From Rhyzopertha dominica (Eukaryota; Arthropoda; Insecta; Coleoptera; Bostrichidae): 64,000 nt of DNA. The position numbers and the translations under genes were made by a program. The DNA is taken from NCBI GenBank assembly GCA_025024175.1, contig QCXZ01000064.1, forward strand, positions 11,904,001 through 11,968,000. The letters are read 5' to 3'. The notes beneath the pieces were generated by a model. The model was not told where the DNA came from, did no database searches, and saw only the letters and a program-made list of their open reading frames with translations. This document shows, one piece after another, positions 20,306 to 32,434 of this stretch; position 1 is the first letter of the stretch, and every line of letters begins with the position of its first letter.

Positions 20306-23300
20306 TCCTGAAATAAAATTTTTGTTGCATGCTTACTTGTAGGAACAATATTCGCTAGGAAGAAGTGAGGATATTTACGACGTATTTTTGTGTATTGGGC
20401 ACTAATAAATATAATGTTGGTGTAAATAATATAAACACAAGGTAAATATGGATGACTGCGGTGAGTAAATTGGTCTTTAAGGCAATTAAAAAAATTGTGC
20501 GGGAAGTTATTTTCACAAATACATGAATTATCCTATACCGTACACAGTTCAACAAATTGTAGGCTCATTTCTCTGCAGACCAGTTTGAGAGCAATAAAGG
20601 TGATGGTAGGAAGTTATTAAAATGGAATGGTGTCCCAGAATTAGTAGGAAATACAGTATGCGACACAACTTACAACTTCAAGTATAACTGATACAGAAAA
20701 TGATGATCAGAGAAAATATTAAGGAAATACGTTTCTGTTACAAATATGGTATGATAGAACACGAATATATCAAAAAGTGTTAGATCATTTTGTAAAGTGC
20801 AGAATTTATCATTCAGTTAAAAATTTAAATAAATAAAAGTAGAAGTGTTGCAACGAAAGACCCTCTTAAATGTTACACAGTATGTCGAATAGTTTCCTTT
20901 TTTATGTCAGATAATTAGTGTAATATTTATTTTAGGCACAAACTTAAAAAAATTAAAATATTTTGCTTGATCAGTATTTTAAATGGATCGACCTTATAGT
21001 AACTGCAGATGTAAAGATTATATTGTTATACTTGCACTATAAATGAAATTCAAGCTATCGATTCTTTTATTTGATCAAAAAATAGTAATAATCATAGTTA
21101 ACAAAAATCATTCTTTAAATCCTATTTTTTATAAGTAATAAATCGTGCATAATAAATAACTATAAAATTCAAAGCTAACTAAATGGTAAGTTCTTAAAAA
21201 AATACCGCCATTGCAAACCTAAAATAATATCTATAACATTTAATATACATATAACATGTAAGGTTTGGAAATTAGAACAATATGACTTTCAAAATTGTAT
21301 TTTTCTTTTCATTTCAAACTGACGCAAAATAAAAAAAAATCCGAACAGTTGTTCTGGCCAATCAATTCAAATTTGGCGTCATGTTTGGGACTCAATAGGG
21401 CGGTTCAATTCGGTACTTTATCTATCTACGGACTTTACAAAAAGTTGCAATACTATGTTGGTTTAAAATAAATTCATAATCTATCATTGGTTTTCCCGGA
21501 GAACATCAATGAATCAAGTAAAAATGAATCATAATCTATGTTTACTTCTTAACAGATTTAGTTTAAACATTTTTTTTCTAGTCGCTATTACATATCTTTA
21601 AAACGCCATAACTCAACCATGGTATAGACGATTTCAAGGAGTGATTGCTAGTTTTAAAGTGGTTTTTATGGTTTTAAATTTAATCATAAATAACATATAA
21701 TTTATTGCGATTGTTTGACAACGGGATGCGTTATATGTTATATTTGCCCAAATATTAAAAAAAACTCAAATGCTATCCTACACACTTCTGGGGGGCTATT
21801 CCTTTTCGTCAAACAAAATTGGGCTATAATGGACAAAATGTCACACGTTTACTCGTAAATCACGACTTTTGAATTTTTTCTCCGGTGTGTCCAATTTTTG
21901 GTATTATTACTTACTGAAAGTAGCTGGCGATTAGGTATTAAATGGCTCATAACACTTAGCTGTAAATAGATTGTAAACATGACGACATATTGAATCAGCA
22001 GGATATTTCCGAAGATTAATCCTAATCAAACTGCAAAATTGTAAAAATTATTTTTCTCAAAAAGAGTGATACAATAAATAGTTATTTATAAGTGAACGTA
22101 TTCAATTTTACTACGTATTTGCTCAAAACATGCTAATCTTGTATATGAAATTGAAAATCTTTGAATATCTATCCACTATTTTTACAATAACTGCAAAACC
22201 AAAAAAGGTATGTACTTCTGGCTTTTATATATACCTTGCTATCATAAACAACGGAGAAATCTATGGGGATGCATGTAATACATCATTTGAAGTTACATTG
22301 AAAAACTTTGAAAACCACTTTAAAATGAGCCATTTTTCATTCTAGCAAGCTTAAAATATTCCACTTTAAATTGCCATTGCTATTAGACAAAAGGTGTTAA
22401 AATTAATATATAATGTTGTGTTTAGTTTTTTTTTGGGGGGGGGGTTATCAATTTTCTTGTAGGCTATATAAATTGGACTAGGGGGACGCAAAGTTATGTA
22501 TTTCATAATATTTTTAATAGAATCTGTGTGCCTTTGTTTAAAAATAAATTTACCGCATGATTCTAGCGATTAGTTTCTAAGATACAGCCGCTATCCAACC
22601 TCAACTGATCGCTGTATGTATACCTAGTCCCAAAATTAAAGCCCGAACACTCCTTTGCTAGACCTGGTTTAGGACTACTGAAAAACGACTTCTGTGATTA
22701 AATCTGGCTTGTCACAAACATCCTTCTAAGTCTTGGAACTTAATTAACTTTAAATTAATTTACATTTCAAATCCAAAGTGTGCGAAACTAATACCCAAGG
22801 ACTGTTTATTGTAGCTATAGGCGTCTGCAGTTTCAGGAACCGGCGATAGAGAGAAACGCACCAGCTGCTGAATACATTATATTAAAACAATTGATCATTG
22901 AAGCGTTACCCCGAATTCCGGGGGAGAACTTCACGTGGGGCGATACACCTTTCGACGGAGAGGTGGGTTCGCGAGTTCGCTGCTGGATTATTGACTCTGC
23001 TTTGAATTTATAATGAAGGTCGGAGACGTCTAAGGCGGCTGCTATTTCAGAAATTTATTTCGGAACGGGGCGACCTGCACCGTTTGACGCGATCATCGAG
23101 ATGTTTTATTATCCAGCGGGGATGGAACGCACTGATAAAATTTTTTCCACTTAACGCCTCATTTTTTATCCAGCTATAGTCTCTTAGATGTTTTAAATAC
23201 CTTTAAAAAACTACTAAAGTTGTGGTAATACAATAACAGAGATTGTATTGATGTAATCTAGACTAGATTAAGCAAATCAATTTTGATGATCGCATTACTC

Positions 23301-23894
23301 GACGCTCGTTTCGGTATTTACTGTGGTTCTCTAGAGCGTACAAACCCTTATAAAATCCAGAATCCAGATATATAGTTTGTTTAATTTCCAGATTGTTCTA
23401 AGATATTAAGATTTTGCTTTTTTCTTCTTCGCAGGTTGATTCTTGCCTAGTTTTGATCAAATGAGGTGCTGTTTCTGCTTTCTGATGTTGCATTTTTATA
23501 TAAGTTTGGCAAGATTGTTACTATACTTATTTTAATAGCTCGAGTGGCTTTTATCCTGTCTGAACAAATTGTGAAAATAAATGTCTGAAAATGTTATATC
23601 TTTATTTATAGAGTTTTTAGAGAATTTCAAGTCCACATTTTTAAGAAGTTGACCTTGACCAATGATGGATGCGTAGAATATGGAAAGCAAATTAAGCTAT
23701 TAGCTAGGTGTGAACTATGTAATATCACTCTGGTTTTTAATCGTAAATAATTTTCAAAACGCGACAAATGATAATTGAATTGTCTGATAAACGAAATATT
23801 ACTGGTTGCAAATTAACTACACGTATTGTATTTGATAAGAATCTGTTTAACATCGGTGTGACTAGCGCAACGCATCGGTGACAGATCAGTATTT
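20306..23894. other. Non-coding, no gene recognised
   Basis: No supportable gene. A T9G10 tract lies at 22426-22444. A GC-richer patch with frequent CG dinucleotides lies at about 22840-23110. It contains a short perfect palindrome, ccccgaattccgggg (near 22909), and no long open frame, so it could be a regulatory or conserved non-coding segment. Otherwise AT-rich. Confidence 0.5.
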
Positions 23895-24470
23895 GATATC
23901 ATAGTTTAGGTATCGCGGTGCATGTTCGTCATAGCCTTAAACTTAATTTCACTAATACCGTTATACTCAATAACGTTCAACGATATCCATGAAGCAAAAT
24001 AAAATTTTGCACCATTACATACCATGATGCATGCTCGTCGTAGCCTTAGATGTACCATCATGCTCAGAATGAAAATTACGTTGAATGTACTTACAGGGCA
24101 AAATCGAATATTTGGACCTTTAGATTGTCTCTCGTAATCTTAATCAAAAATTAACATACTCAACGCTAAAAATAACAATTAATGGCACCCATGAAGCAAA
24201 ATCGATTTTGTGCATTTTGGTACAATTCTCTGTATACGTCATAGTCTTAATCCGAATTTGACACGTATCACCATACACAGCACCAAAAACTACATTCAAC
24301 GACAATCGAACATTCGCACCTTTGGGTATCATGGTGCATGCCTGTCACAGTCTTTATATAAAGACATTGACATCACACGTTCACCGACACCCACGAAATA
24401 AGATTGATATTTTGCACCTTTAGGTACATATCATGGCGCATGTAACTACGTCACAATCTTAATGCAGGTT
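23895..24470. repeat. Degenerate tandem array, ~100-bp unit
   Basis: Five to six diverged units can be followed. Each runs roughly tttaggtatcatggtgcatg, then cgtcatagtcttaat, then a tacca/cataca stretch, then caacga-cacccatgaagc, then aaaatcgattttgcacc. Unit starts are near 23905, 24030, 24119, 24216, 24320 and 24419. One further stray unit lies at about 24882-24985. Units share perhaps 60-70 percent identity, so the array is old. It has no coding potential. Confidence 0.6.
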
Positions 24471-26663
24471 TCTATAACTGATTCATGCATCCAGGGGCTC
24501 ATGGAAATTATCGATAAAATCAATTTGCCGCCTCTCAGAAAAGTGAATATAACTATTGCTTTGACAGAAACTTGTCATCTGCCAATTATCGAATTATTTG
24601 ATATATTTTGGTATAAGAAATTGCGTGGGAGTGAGTATTTTTAATATATGCTGTAGTGTTTTGCGGGATAATTAACATGGGAGAAAGCTCAGGTTCTGGA
24701 GCCTATATAAAGTGACACAGTTTCGTATAACTTTTAGATTATGTTATTGGGAGGTTAGGACTACAACAGCAAGCCTGTGAAATTGTACTGTGATGAACTA
24801 AAAGATATTTTTAGGCTGCCACAATACAATACTCACAGTTAAGTGGCAGTGACGTTAGCTGCAGTATAGGGGCACCGGGTATTTCACCTTTAGGTTCTAT
24901 CATAGCCTTAATCATGCACCGTCATACTGCACATGAAAAATAATATTCCACGAAACTCTATGACGCTGTATATCCAATTTTGTATGAAAAATAGGCATTT
25001 TGACTCTAGGGCCAGCACCTCAAAAAGTTATTTGGGCACGCTTACAAACTAAGGTCAATTTGATGCTTAGGAGCCGAGATCTCACTATTCATGAACGAAT
25101 GATGGGTTGCAAAACTATAACTTGTTTTAGCATACCTACATTAAAGTTGTGCCAGGAGACTCGAGCAAACGTCAAATGCACCCTTCCTTGATTGTCAGTC
25201 GTGATTTTATTTGTTATTCTTGCAGGCATCTTAGCTAGACCTAAGCTTTAACTAGGGAATGAAAGATTTCTACACATGTTCTTTATTAGTTGTGCTCAGA
25301 AGTAGGAAGTAATTAGATACCATGTTGGCAATGCAAAGGATCTATTTTAAATTTTAGGAATTTGAAACATGTAATTATGCTTGTGAAGGAATAGGAAAAG
25401 ATAATTGATTCCATCTGGTTTGATATGCGAATGCAATTTAGTCATAATATTCACGTTTTGAAATTTACACAAAAATGCATTATCTACATTTTCTACGCGT
25501 GTAACGTTGAAATTTATTCTTTGGGCGTAAACGCCCATCACTGACGTGCCCAACATTATTGTATAGAAATGCATTTCCATAATGTTCAAGCTAGGCTTGG
25601 AGATGCATAATAGCGGATGTAATAAAAACTGAAAAAAATACTATTTCAACTGGTAATTTGTATTTTCTCTCCTACGATAAATTTTTACCATACACAATAT
25701 AATCTCCTTAACTCTGTTAGTCGCTCCAAATTAAAAACTGATCCCTTATTTTGAAATATTTTAGGCCGATCTGCAAGGTTTGCTTTCGATAGGGGGCAAT
25801 CATCGGGAAATTTTGTAATTCTCTTGGGATGAAGGGGTGGAGCGTTCTTTTGAAATTTTTACCTCGGAGCCGCACCGAACTCCTTAATAGGGCATCCACC
25901 CTACCGACTCCGAAAGGAAAGGTGCTAAAACACGTGTACGTCTTGAACTTTCTGAGAATATCAAACGAAACTAATTAAAGTGGAGGTGAAGTGACTGGAA
26001 TGAAATATACGTTCGTTGGAGAAGACGCAAAGGTGTTGTTTAAAGCAGGAAAGGATAGTTAGCATTCTTCCAATTTCATTATTTTGACATGAGTTTTCCA
26101 TCGAGAAATTAATCGACTCATTTCTACATCTATTTAATAAGATTCATACATTTTCTTAAATTATTGTTTAGAACCGTAATAATTATCCCACTTCATCTTA
26201 AAAGAATCTTTATATCATACGTAATGTTTTGGTTTAGTTAAATTAGCTTTATTATTTATTTTGCGAGATACATTTATCTCATTTTTACTCTTTCCCTTAA
26301 GTATTGACAACATATAATTAGCAATAACAAGTATCTATAAACATTTAGTTGTCTCAAATGGCATTGCACATTATTGAACTACACTATTTGGCATGTCTGT
26401 GGGTCGGTGTTTTAGATATTTTATGTTAGGTATGTGTTTATGACAAAGTGTAGGAACAAAATACGATACTTGGTTTAGTGGTTGAGTAAGGGTTTCCTGT
26501 CTAAAAACAGGCTCAGCTCTCACAGCAAGGTTCCTTTATAGTTAATTCAAAACATCTCATTTTCAAATTTAATAACTAAATTTTTTTCTATTCGTTGATC
26601 TTGCTTGAGTTTTCAAATCACTGGAAAGTTGTATTGCACTGCACCGTCTTGAAATATTTGGTT
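24471..26663. other. Non-coding, no gene recognised
   Basis: Contains one stray unit of the 23.9-kb array (about 24882-24985). The remainder is AT-rich with short frames lacking motifs. A 17-bp stretch near 25730 resembles the PLE left end but is too short to call. Confidence 0.5.
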
Positions 26664-27074
26664 CTATGACGTTTGTCGTAATGTGGTTTTATCTGTATGT
26701 TTGTTGATATTTTCGTATTCTAACTGTTGAAGTCGTTGTTTATAACACCTACATATATTGGACTTTACTACTAGGTTATTGGTAATTTTATGGAGCAAGC
26801 AGGATTGTTCATAAAAATGACGTATTTCTAAGTGCATTATATTAGAGTTCCTTTGAAGACTGTTGGTGTTAAGTATGGTAGTCCCTAGACAATATTCACT
26901 GCCGTGTTCTATGTATATTCGTTCCAAAGCCTGAAGGTAAGACTTTAACTCTCCGTCCCACACGTTGTTCAAGTAGGCTAGGTGTGAGTTAAAATGTGAA
27001 CTATAAATTTGTAATTTTATTTTTGTTATGGTAAGATTCTTAGCAGGCGATAAAACGCCCACTATTAGCTTCAC
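26664..27074 (-). pseudogene. Non-LTR retrotransposon ORF2, C-terminal relic
   Basis: An open minus-strand stretch of 136 codons matches the region after the reverse transcriptase in Jockey/CR1-like non-LTR proteins. It has a K-x-Q-I-Y-S-S-H-F-N-S-H-L-x-Y-L segment, then a tryptophan (N-V-W-D), then the L-Q-A-L-E-R helix and an I-R-H-F-Y-E-Q segment. It lies downstream, in the reading direction, of the reverse-transcriptase pieces at 27621-28370 and was probably part of the same element. No intact protein remains. The match is to a general family pattern recalled by eye, so the clade is open. Confidence 0.55.
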
Positions 27075-27620
27075 TTTGGCAATAAATTAATATATTTGAG
27101 CTCTCCAGGGTAGCCTGTTAGTTATGACTAGGTAATCCCAATAAATACCTATTTTTTGTTCTTTGCAGTTGTTTCATTCCTATTCGTTTTTCTTTTACCT
27201 ATTCATTCCGTCATCTCCTCAAACTCCCATCTCTAATTTGTTCCACCCACCTCTTTTCAAACCACCCCCTACACACCGTTAACATCTGCTGCTTTGAGCG
27301 AAAAAGGGTCTCCGCGTTTTCAAAAATTATTATTACGTCTTCGTCCACCGTCTAAGTGTGTCTTAGTGCGACGGTTATGCTGAAAGGCTATGGTAGCCAA
27401 TAAAGAAGACCCAGCAAATATACACCTACTCATTGGAAGATAATACTCGCCATCCACAGAGATATCTACACCTACTCGTCGAAGACAATACTCGCCACCC
27501 TCCGATATTATGCACACCATGCAGCCCTCAAGATGCGATATTCGTCATTCACTCGTATTATATAATTATCTTTCATAATATTTGCCTTGTATATATGTTT
27601 GTTAATATAATTGCTCAATA
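27075..27620. other. Intervening sequence inside the non-LTR relic
   Basis: No reverse-transcriptase similarity is visible. Between about 27421 and 27560 a short motif (atctacacctactcg-tcgaagacaatactcgcca) is repeated two to three times with variation, forming a small minisatellite. It is either an insertion into the relic or highly diverged element sequence. Confidence 0.45.
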
Positions 27621-28370
27621 TTATCGTGTTTCCTTATTTACCGTCATAAATCGTCTGAGTACAATGTTATAATTCAACCCGCGTCGTGTTTGCGACAGCA
27701 GTATAATATTAACAATCCTGATGACAATATTTCTACGTATTGTTCCTATGTTTAAAATTATGTAGTTATCAGGGTAAATGGATTTACCCGTAGCCATTAA
27801 TTTTTGTGTCATATCAGCACTGATATTCTCAGAAATATCCTCTCGTGGTCCTCCATATATCATGTATGTGTCGTCTCCATAACTGAAGATTGTTGTTCCA
27901 TGTAGACATTGACGTAGCAAGTCATTGATGTTGATGAAGAAAAGTGTTTGTCCTAGGATCTGCCTTATGGTATGTCGCAAGTAACTTGATCGACTTATTA
28001 TTTATTACATCGGTCACTGCTGACGTGGCGCCCTGTAGGACACTGCTTTATTGTTATTTTTTCAAGAACATTTAAAACTACCGACAGAACTAATGCAGGT
28101 CTGTAGTTTTGGGGTTCGTCAGCATTGCCGCCTTTGAAAATTGCTTTTATTAACGCTGTTTTCATTTCATGCTGTCTGGAAAGATGCTTTTCTCCAAACA
28201 AAAGTTGAAGTCTGCCAATGCAAGGGTTTTCTGAGATATAGATTGAATATTCTTAGTAATTTTGTTGAGACACCATTAGGTTCAACACTTGAAATACTAC
28301 TTGAAAGCATGAGGTACTTCAGACACTGGAGCATGAAATCGACAGTTGGTAGAGCGAATCGAATGTGAAA
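27621..28370 (-). pseudogene. Non-LTR reverse transcriptase relic
   Basis: Minus-strand pieces carry non-LTR reverse-transcriptase landmarks in order. In 27998-28370 these are an L-I-K-A-I-F-K-G-G-N segment, a P-Q-N-Y-R-P-A motif and a V-L-E-K-I segment. In 27621-27980 they are an I-L-G-Q-T-L-F-F-I-N-I-N-D-L-L segment and the catalytic box as Y-G-D-D-T. Sequence between the two pieces that should hold the palm strands with the first aspartate is missing or scrambled. Several frameshifts are visible around 28160-28200. The element is dead, and whether it is Jockey-, CR1- or R1-like cannot be settled from these scraps. Confidence 0.7.
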
Positions 28371-29385
28371 AAACAGTCGAACCGAATGTCTTCGGCTATA
28401 GGTTGAAAATGCAAACCATAAGGCAATAAAAAACGCATAAAAACCAATGTCTGCGACAAATCTGCGTCTCTGGAGTATTCAGTCCCATAAGTCCCATCAA
28501 GATATCCTAAAATCTCTTTAGAGGCGTAGGGCGTTGTTTAAATCATGAAATCATGTCATATATTATAACTCCTGTATATAGTAATTAAATGATAGCTGAT
28601 AATGCTTTTGCAGGCAAATATAAATGGAATAATTTAGCTTTGGGTGAGATAGTTTCTCGGCTGAACCACTAAACACACTTCCTACAAAATGCACACGATT
28701 AAACTCTCCTAGTAACAAGGAACAGTAGATGAGGGTAACGATTTGGTTAGAAAACTAACGGTTTTTGAAGATTAATTTTCACCAAGCGCTTCTAAAGTAT
28801 ATACACAGTGCCTTTATTCATTGTTAACTACTGAACACGTTAAGCTGGAATGGTAACGTTTGTTACAAAATTAAAGTTGCTGCTACAGTCATTACCAGCT
28901 CCAAAAATTTTAAATAGCAAGGTTATGTTCAACCTCATTTTACAGCTATTTTCGTTATCTACATAGTCGCGTTCAGTAAATTAAAATGGGATAATCTATT
29001 ATCAAGTTCTTTACAAACGCTTCAGTGTAACCCTCATAGATTAACCTAGATTAACACGTTCAAAAGATAGGATGGGAGGAGGGCATTAATGTGTGCAGAT
29101 AAGTTGCTATTTATTATTTATGAGCTAGTAGAGATTTTTGTGCCACTTTGAATTTAAAAAATAATATATCACCGTTGGAGCCAGAAGTAATGTGTAAAGC
29201 CCTAGATAGATAAAGTACTGCAACGGGTTTGTGCTTGTGACGCCAAAATGGTGGATACATGGTGACTTTTTAAGAAATTTGGTTTTTACTCTAACCTCTC
29301 AACACACCACAAATACTCAGTCAACATCTTATAGATACTAAATTCTCACTTCTCAGTCACCATATGCCCGCCATTCAAGCGCCAC
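28371..29385. other. Non-coding, no gene recognised
   Basis: About 1 kb of AT-rich sequence up to the gypsy insertion. No motif-bearing frame or repeat structure seen. The target site of the gypsy element is GACG at 29386-29389. Confidence 0.55.
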
Positions 29386-29389
29386 GACG

Positions 29390-30870
29390 TATTACGGCGT
29401 TCTTTACATTCAACATAGCTTAGCTTAAAACCTAAATGAATCCGGTAGGTGCTGCCATCAATTTATCTTATCGAAACTCGGTTTGCGCGTTTTTGCCAAA
29501 AACGGTTTTGCCCACAAAAATACTATCACTATCACTTTGAACCTGCAAGATTCACCTAGTAAATTTCGCTAAACAGCTGCCTTTAAAATTGGATTTTGAT
29601 TTATCGAGTGTGTGAAACGCAATTAGATATTTGTATTGGATCTGAAAGGCGCTGTTATTATCATAATTGATTGCCTAATTGGGGATTTGAAAAGCGAATC
29701 GCTAGTCCTTGCAGAAGAGGGTCGAAGAGCAGACGTAAGTTCTTTTTATTCAATAGTACAGTGGTTTCACCATGCGTTTTCATTATTGCAGCCTTTCTTA
29801 CTTTCTTGCTTCTTACTTCTTCATCCTCCGGTTGTTACTTCGCTAAATCCACGTGCATAAGGGCTAATTGGTAGGAAAAATACTCCGGGAAGCTAATTGA
29901 CAGCTAGGATAGCAGCTGAAGGCCCATTTGGACCAGTAGGACTCCCAGAGGACCATCTTACCTTACGGTCAGACACTTTTATTTTTTTACGTTATCTATA
30001 ACTTGGACATTCTTGCCGTTCCGAAAGCACGTAGAAGCGGTTTTCCGTGGATCGTCGTTCGTCGTTTCCCTGAAATAAAGAAGAGTTAACGTTTCAACAT
30101 TTACAATTTACAATTTGATATTAGAATTTACAATTTGATCTCTACATTATGCAATTTGTTATTTTCTCAAAAATTTAATCGATACTCACCTGTATAGCGT
30201 CGGTTTATAGTAGTTTTTGTTTCCTTTCTGTTAGATTGTTCTAAAAATAACTTACCTTGATAAAGATAGGAATTTCGTTGACTGTTCAAACTAGAATAGC
30301 TTGTTATTTTTGTAAATAGCGGTTTGCGAGTCGCAGCGGCGTTTTGCCTATAGCTACGGGGATAATGTGAATTTATTGTGTATTCGGGAAGGTATTGGCC
30401 AATACTCCACCCCCGGGTGTCGATAATTAAGTAATACGTTCACTACTCACGAAATACAGTGATACGGTTTGACCGTTCTTCCCTCGCGCCACGACGCTCG
30501 CTTGCTAGACCGTTGCAGGGTCTTAGGGTAGTTATCACATTAATTTGAATTATAATCATTAACCTTGTTACATTAACTTTATATTTTTAATGCATATTAA
30601 ATTTTTGTAAATAAACACGGGCATATAAATTATTTCGCAATTTTATTTGGCTCTTTGTTTCGCTGTTGGCTTTTTTTTCAAATTGCGTGGCGCCCATTAT
30701 TTCTTTTTTTCATCTGTGAACCCAGCCCGTCTCCACTGAGTAAGCTGAGGCCAGCGAAACCCTCTTGAATATCGCCGTGGTTTATTAGATTTATTGTGAA
30801 GGTAAGATCTGTGGTTATAATATTTGTTGTTTGGTGGCTAATAAAGCCTTTGTGGTATCGTCACGTAATA
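29390..30870 (+). repeat. 5' LTR of the gypsy element
   Basis: The LTR is 1481 bp, long for an insect gypsy element. Termini are TATTACG and CGTAATA, a 7-bp inverted repeat, instead of the usual TG...CA ends. It carries possible polyadenylation signals (aataaa near 30073 and 30612). Two short open frames inside, repeated in the 3' LTR, lack motifs and are not proposed as genes. Its start and end are fixed by comparison with the 3' LTR and by the GACG duplication. Confidence 0.95.
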
Positions 30871-30876
30871 AAAAAA

Positions 30877-30894
30877 TGGCGCCCAACGTGGGGC
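30877..30894 (+). other. Primer-binding site, tRNA-Lys type
   Basis: The 18 bases TGGCGCCCAACGTGGGGC lie 6 nt after the 5' LTR. From memory they are the complement of the 3' end (including CCA) of insect tRNA-Lys. This primes minus-strand DNA synthesis. The sequence resembles the Lys primer sites of several retroviruses and gypsy-like elements, but I could not check it against a tRNA database. Confidence 0.85.
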
Positions 30895-31042
30895 AGCTTT
30901 GAACATTTTTTTCCATTTTTTGAGGTGTTTGTATAATATTTCGGGGCATTAGTTCTTATTGCTAGGAACGCGATCACGATTTCTTGTTCGGCCGAGAGGC
31001 ATAAAGATTATTTCGCGCTGAGTTTATTTAACATTTAGGAAT

Positions 31043-32434
31043 ATGGATAAATCATATTATAGATTGTCTGTTGATCGGTTATCTAAGGATGAATTGGAAT
31101 ATGAATTATCGATTAGGGGTGTTGTAGGTAGCGGGACGGTAGAGGAGATGCGCAAGGATTTGCGTCAAATTATGAAGTTAGAAAAAGAAGGTAAACCGTT
31201 GCAGTATCCTCCGTATTCGCGTGATGTACGAATAGAATTTGCTATCGTGCAAAAGAAACTAGACGAGGCTAAAATATTAATTCAAGATTTTGCCGGTGAT
31301 AAGCAGTCTTCAGAATTTATTAAAATACAAACCAAATTGCATCATCTGCTGAATCGCGTAAATAGAATAGAATCTGGGGACGCGAAAGTTCTTCAAGAGC
31401 GTGGAAATTCAATAGTACTGATTTTACGTGCATTGTCGTCATTAAATAAGAAAGCTGAACCAGAAAATGATAGCGACGAATCATCTGCGGAAGAACAAAT
31501 AGGCGTTAGCGTTATTGATGCGAATTCAGATAGAGGTAATGTTGTTAATATTGCTCATTCAACACCTTTACATAGAATTAATAATTTATCGCGCGTAGGG
31601 GTGGACCATGGTGTTAAGTCAGTTCCGGTTTTGAAATGGGGTATTCATTTTAGCGGGGAGAGTCGAGATCTTTCGGTAAATGCATTCCTGGAACGCGTCG
31701 AAGAGCTGCGGGTCGCTCGCAACGTATCGGAAGCCCAGCTGTTCCTATCAGCATTAGATTTGTTTACGGGAAAGGCTTTGAATTGGTATCGGTCAATTAA
31801 GAGATCGGTTGATAGTTGGTCCGCGTTAAAAGTTAAATTACGGGAACAATTTTTGCCGTATGATTATGAGGACAGGCTTTGGGAAGAGATCCGTCGTCGA
31901 ACACAAGGTCCAGATGAATCTCTAGGTATTTATGTCGCGGTAATGGATAATATGTTTTCGAGATTAACAATACCCCCTAATAGAGAAGAGCGTTTGCGAG
32001 TTGTTTTGAAAAATCTGGCACCATTCTACCAGGAGCGTTTAAGTCTTGTTGATGTAACGTCAGAAGAGAAGTTGTTGGAACTTGGTCGACAAATAGAAAA
32101 AAGTAAACGGTTTGTTGAAGCTTATAAACCACCGCATAGGTCTAAAGCAGATGTAGAACCTGATCTAGCGTACGTAGAAGTCGCGTCGGCAAGTACGTCT
32201 TTAAGTTATGAAGCACATGAGAGTCTTAGTAGGCGTGAACGCGTTGATGTTAATACGGCAAGTACTTCCAATACTAAATTGAATAACTGTTGGAATTGTG
32301 GTAGGAACGGGCATAGAGCTCAAGATTGTCGTGCACCATTTCGGAAACATTGTTATAAATGTGGAAATCCTGGATTTACTAAAAACGATTGTCCAAAATG
32401 TAGTTCGGGAAACGGAGAAACTCGTCCTTGTTGA
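31043..32434 (+). CDS. gag: Gag capsid/nucleocapsid protein
   Basis: 463 residues, the structural protein that packages element RNA in cytoplasmic particles. Residues about 12-45 resemble a SAP-like helix-loop-helix seen in some insect gypsy Gags. Residues 140-152 are acidic and serine-rich. Residues about 205-330 fit the retrotransposon Gag (capsid) domain, with the typical A-L-N-W-Y-R at 245-250 and an E-Q-F-L-P near 268-272. The C-terminus holds two zinc knuckles. The first (416-429) is a regular CX2CX4HX4C with C416, C419, H424 and C429. The second (437-450) has phenylalanine at the histidine place (F445), so it is CX2CX4FX4C. The start is the first ATG after the leader. The frame ends in TGA at 32432, overlapping pol. 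Confidence 0.93.
   Translation: MDKSYYRLSVDRLSKDELEYELSIRGVVGSGTVEEMRKDLRQIMKLEKEGKPLQYPPYSRDVRIEFAIVQKKLDEAKILIQDFAGDKQSSEFIKIQTKLHHLLNRVNRIESGDAKVLQERGNSIVLILRALSSLNKKAEPENDSDESSAEEQIGVSVIDANSDRGNVVNIAHSTPLHRINNLSRVGVDHGVKSVPVLKWGIHFSGESRDLSVNAFLERVEELRVARNVSEAQLFLSALDLFTGKALNWYRSIKRSVDSWSALKVKLREQFLPYDYEDRLWEEIRRRTQGPDESLGIYVAVMDNMFSRLTIPPNREERLRVVLKNLAPFYQERLSLVDVTSEEKLLELGRQIEKSKRFVEAYKPPHRSKADVEPDLAYVEVASASTSLSYEAHESLSRRERVDVNTASTSNTKLNNCWNCGRNGHRAQDCRAPFRKHCYKCGNPGFTKNDCPKCSSGNGETRPC

Noticed and set aside
26464..26535. tRNA-like segment around gtttagtggttgagtaagg and aaggttcc
   Set aside because: No cloverleaf with acceptor and anticodon stems could be formed.
29636..29874. Two overlapping open frames inside the 5' LTR, repeated at 35850-36088 in the 3' LTR
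   Set aside because: Short, no motifs, and present twice only because the LTR is duplicated.
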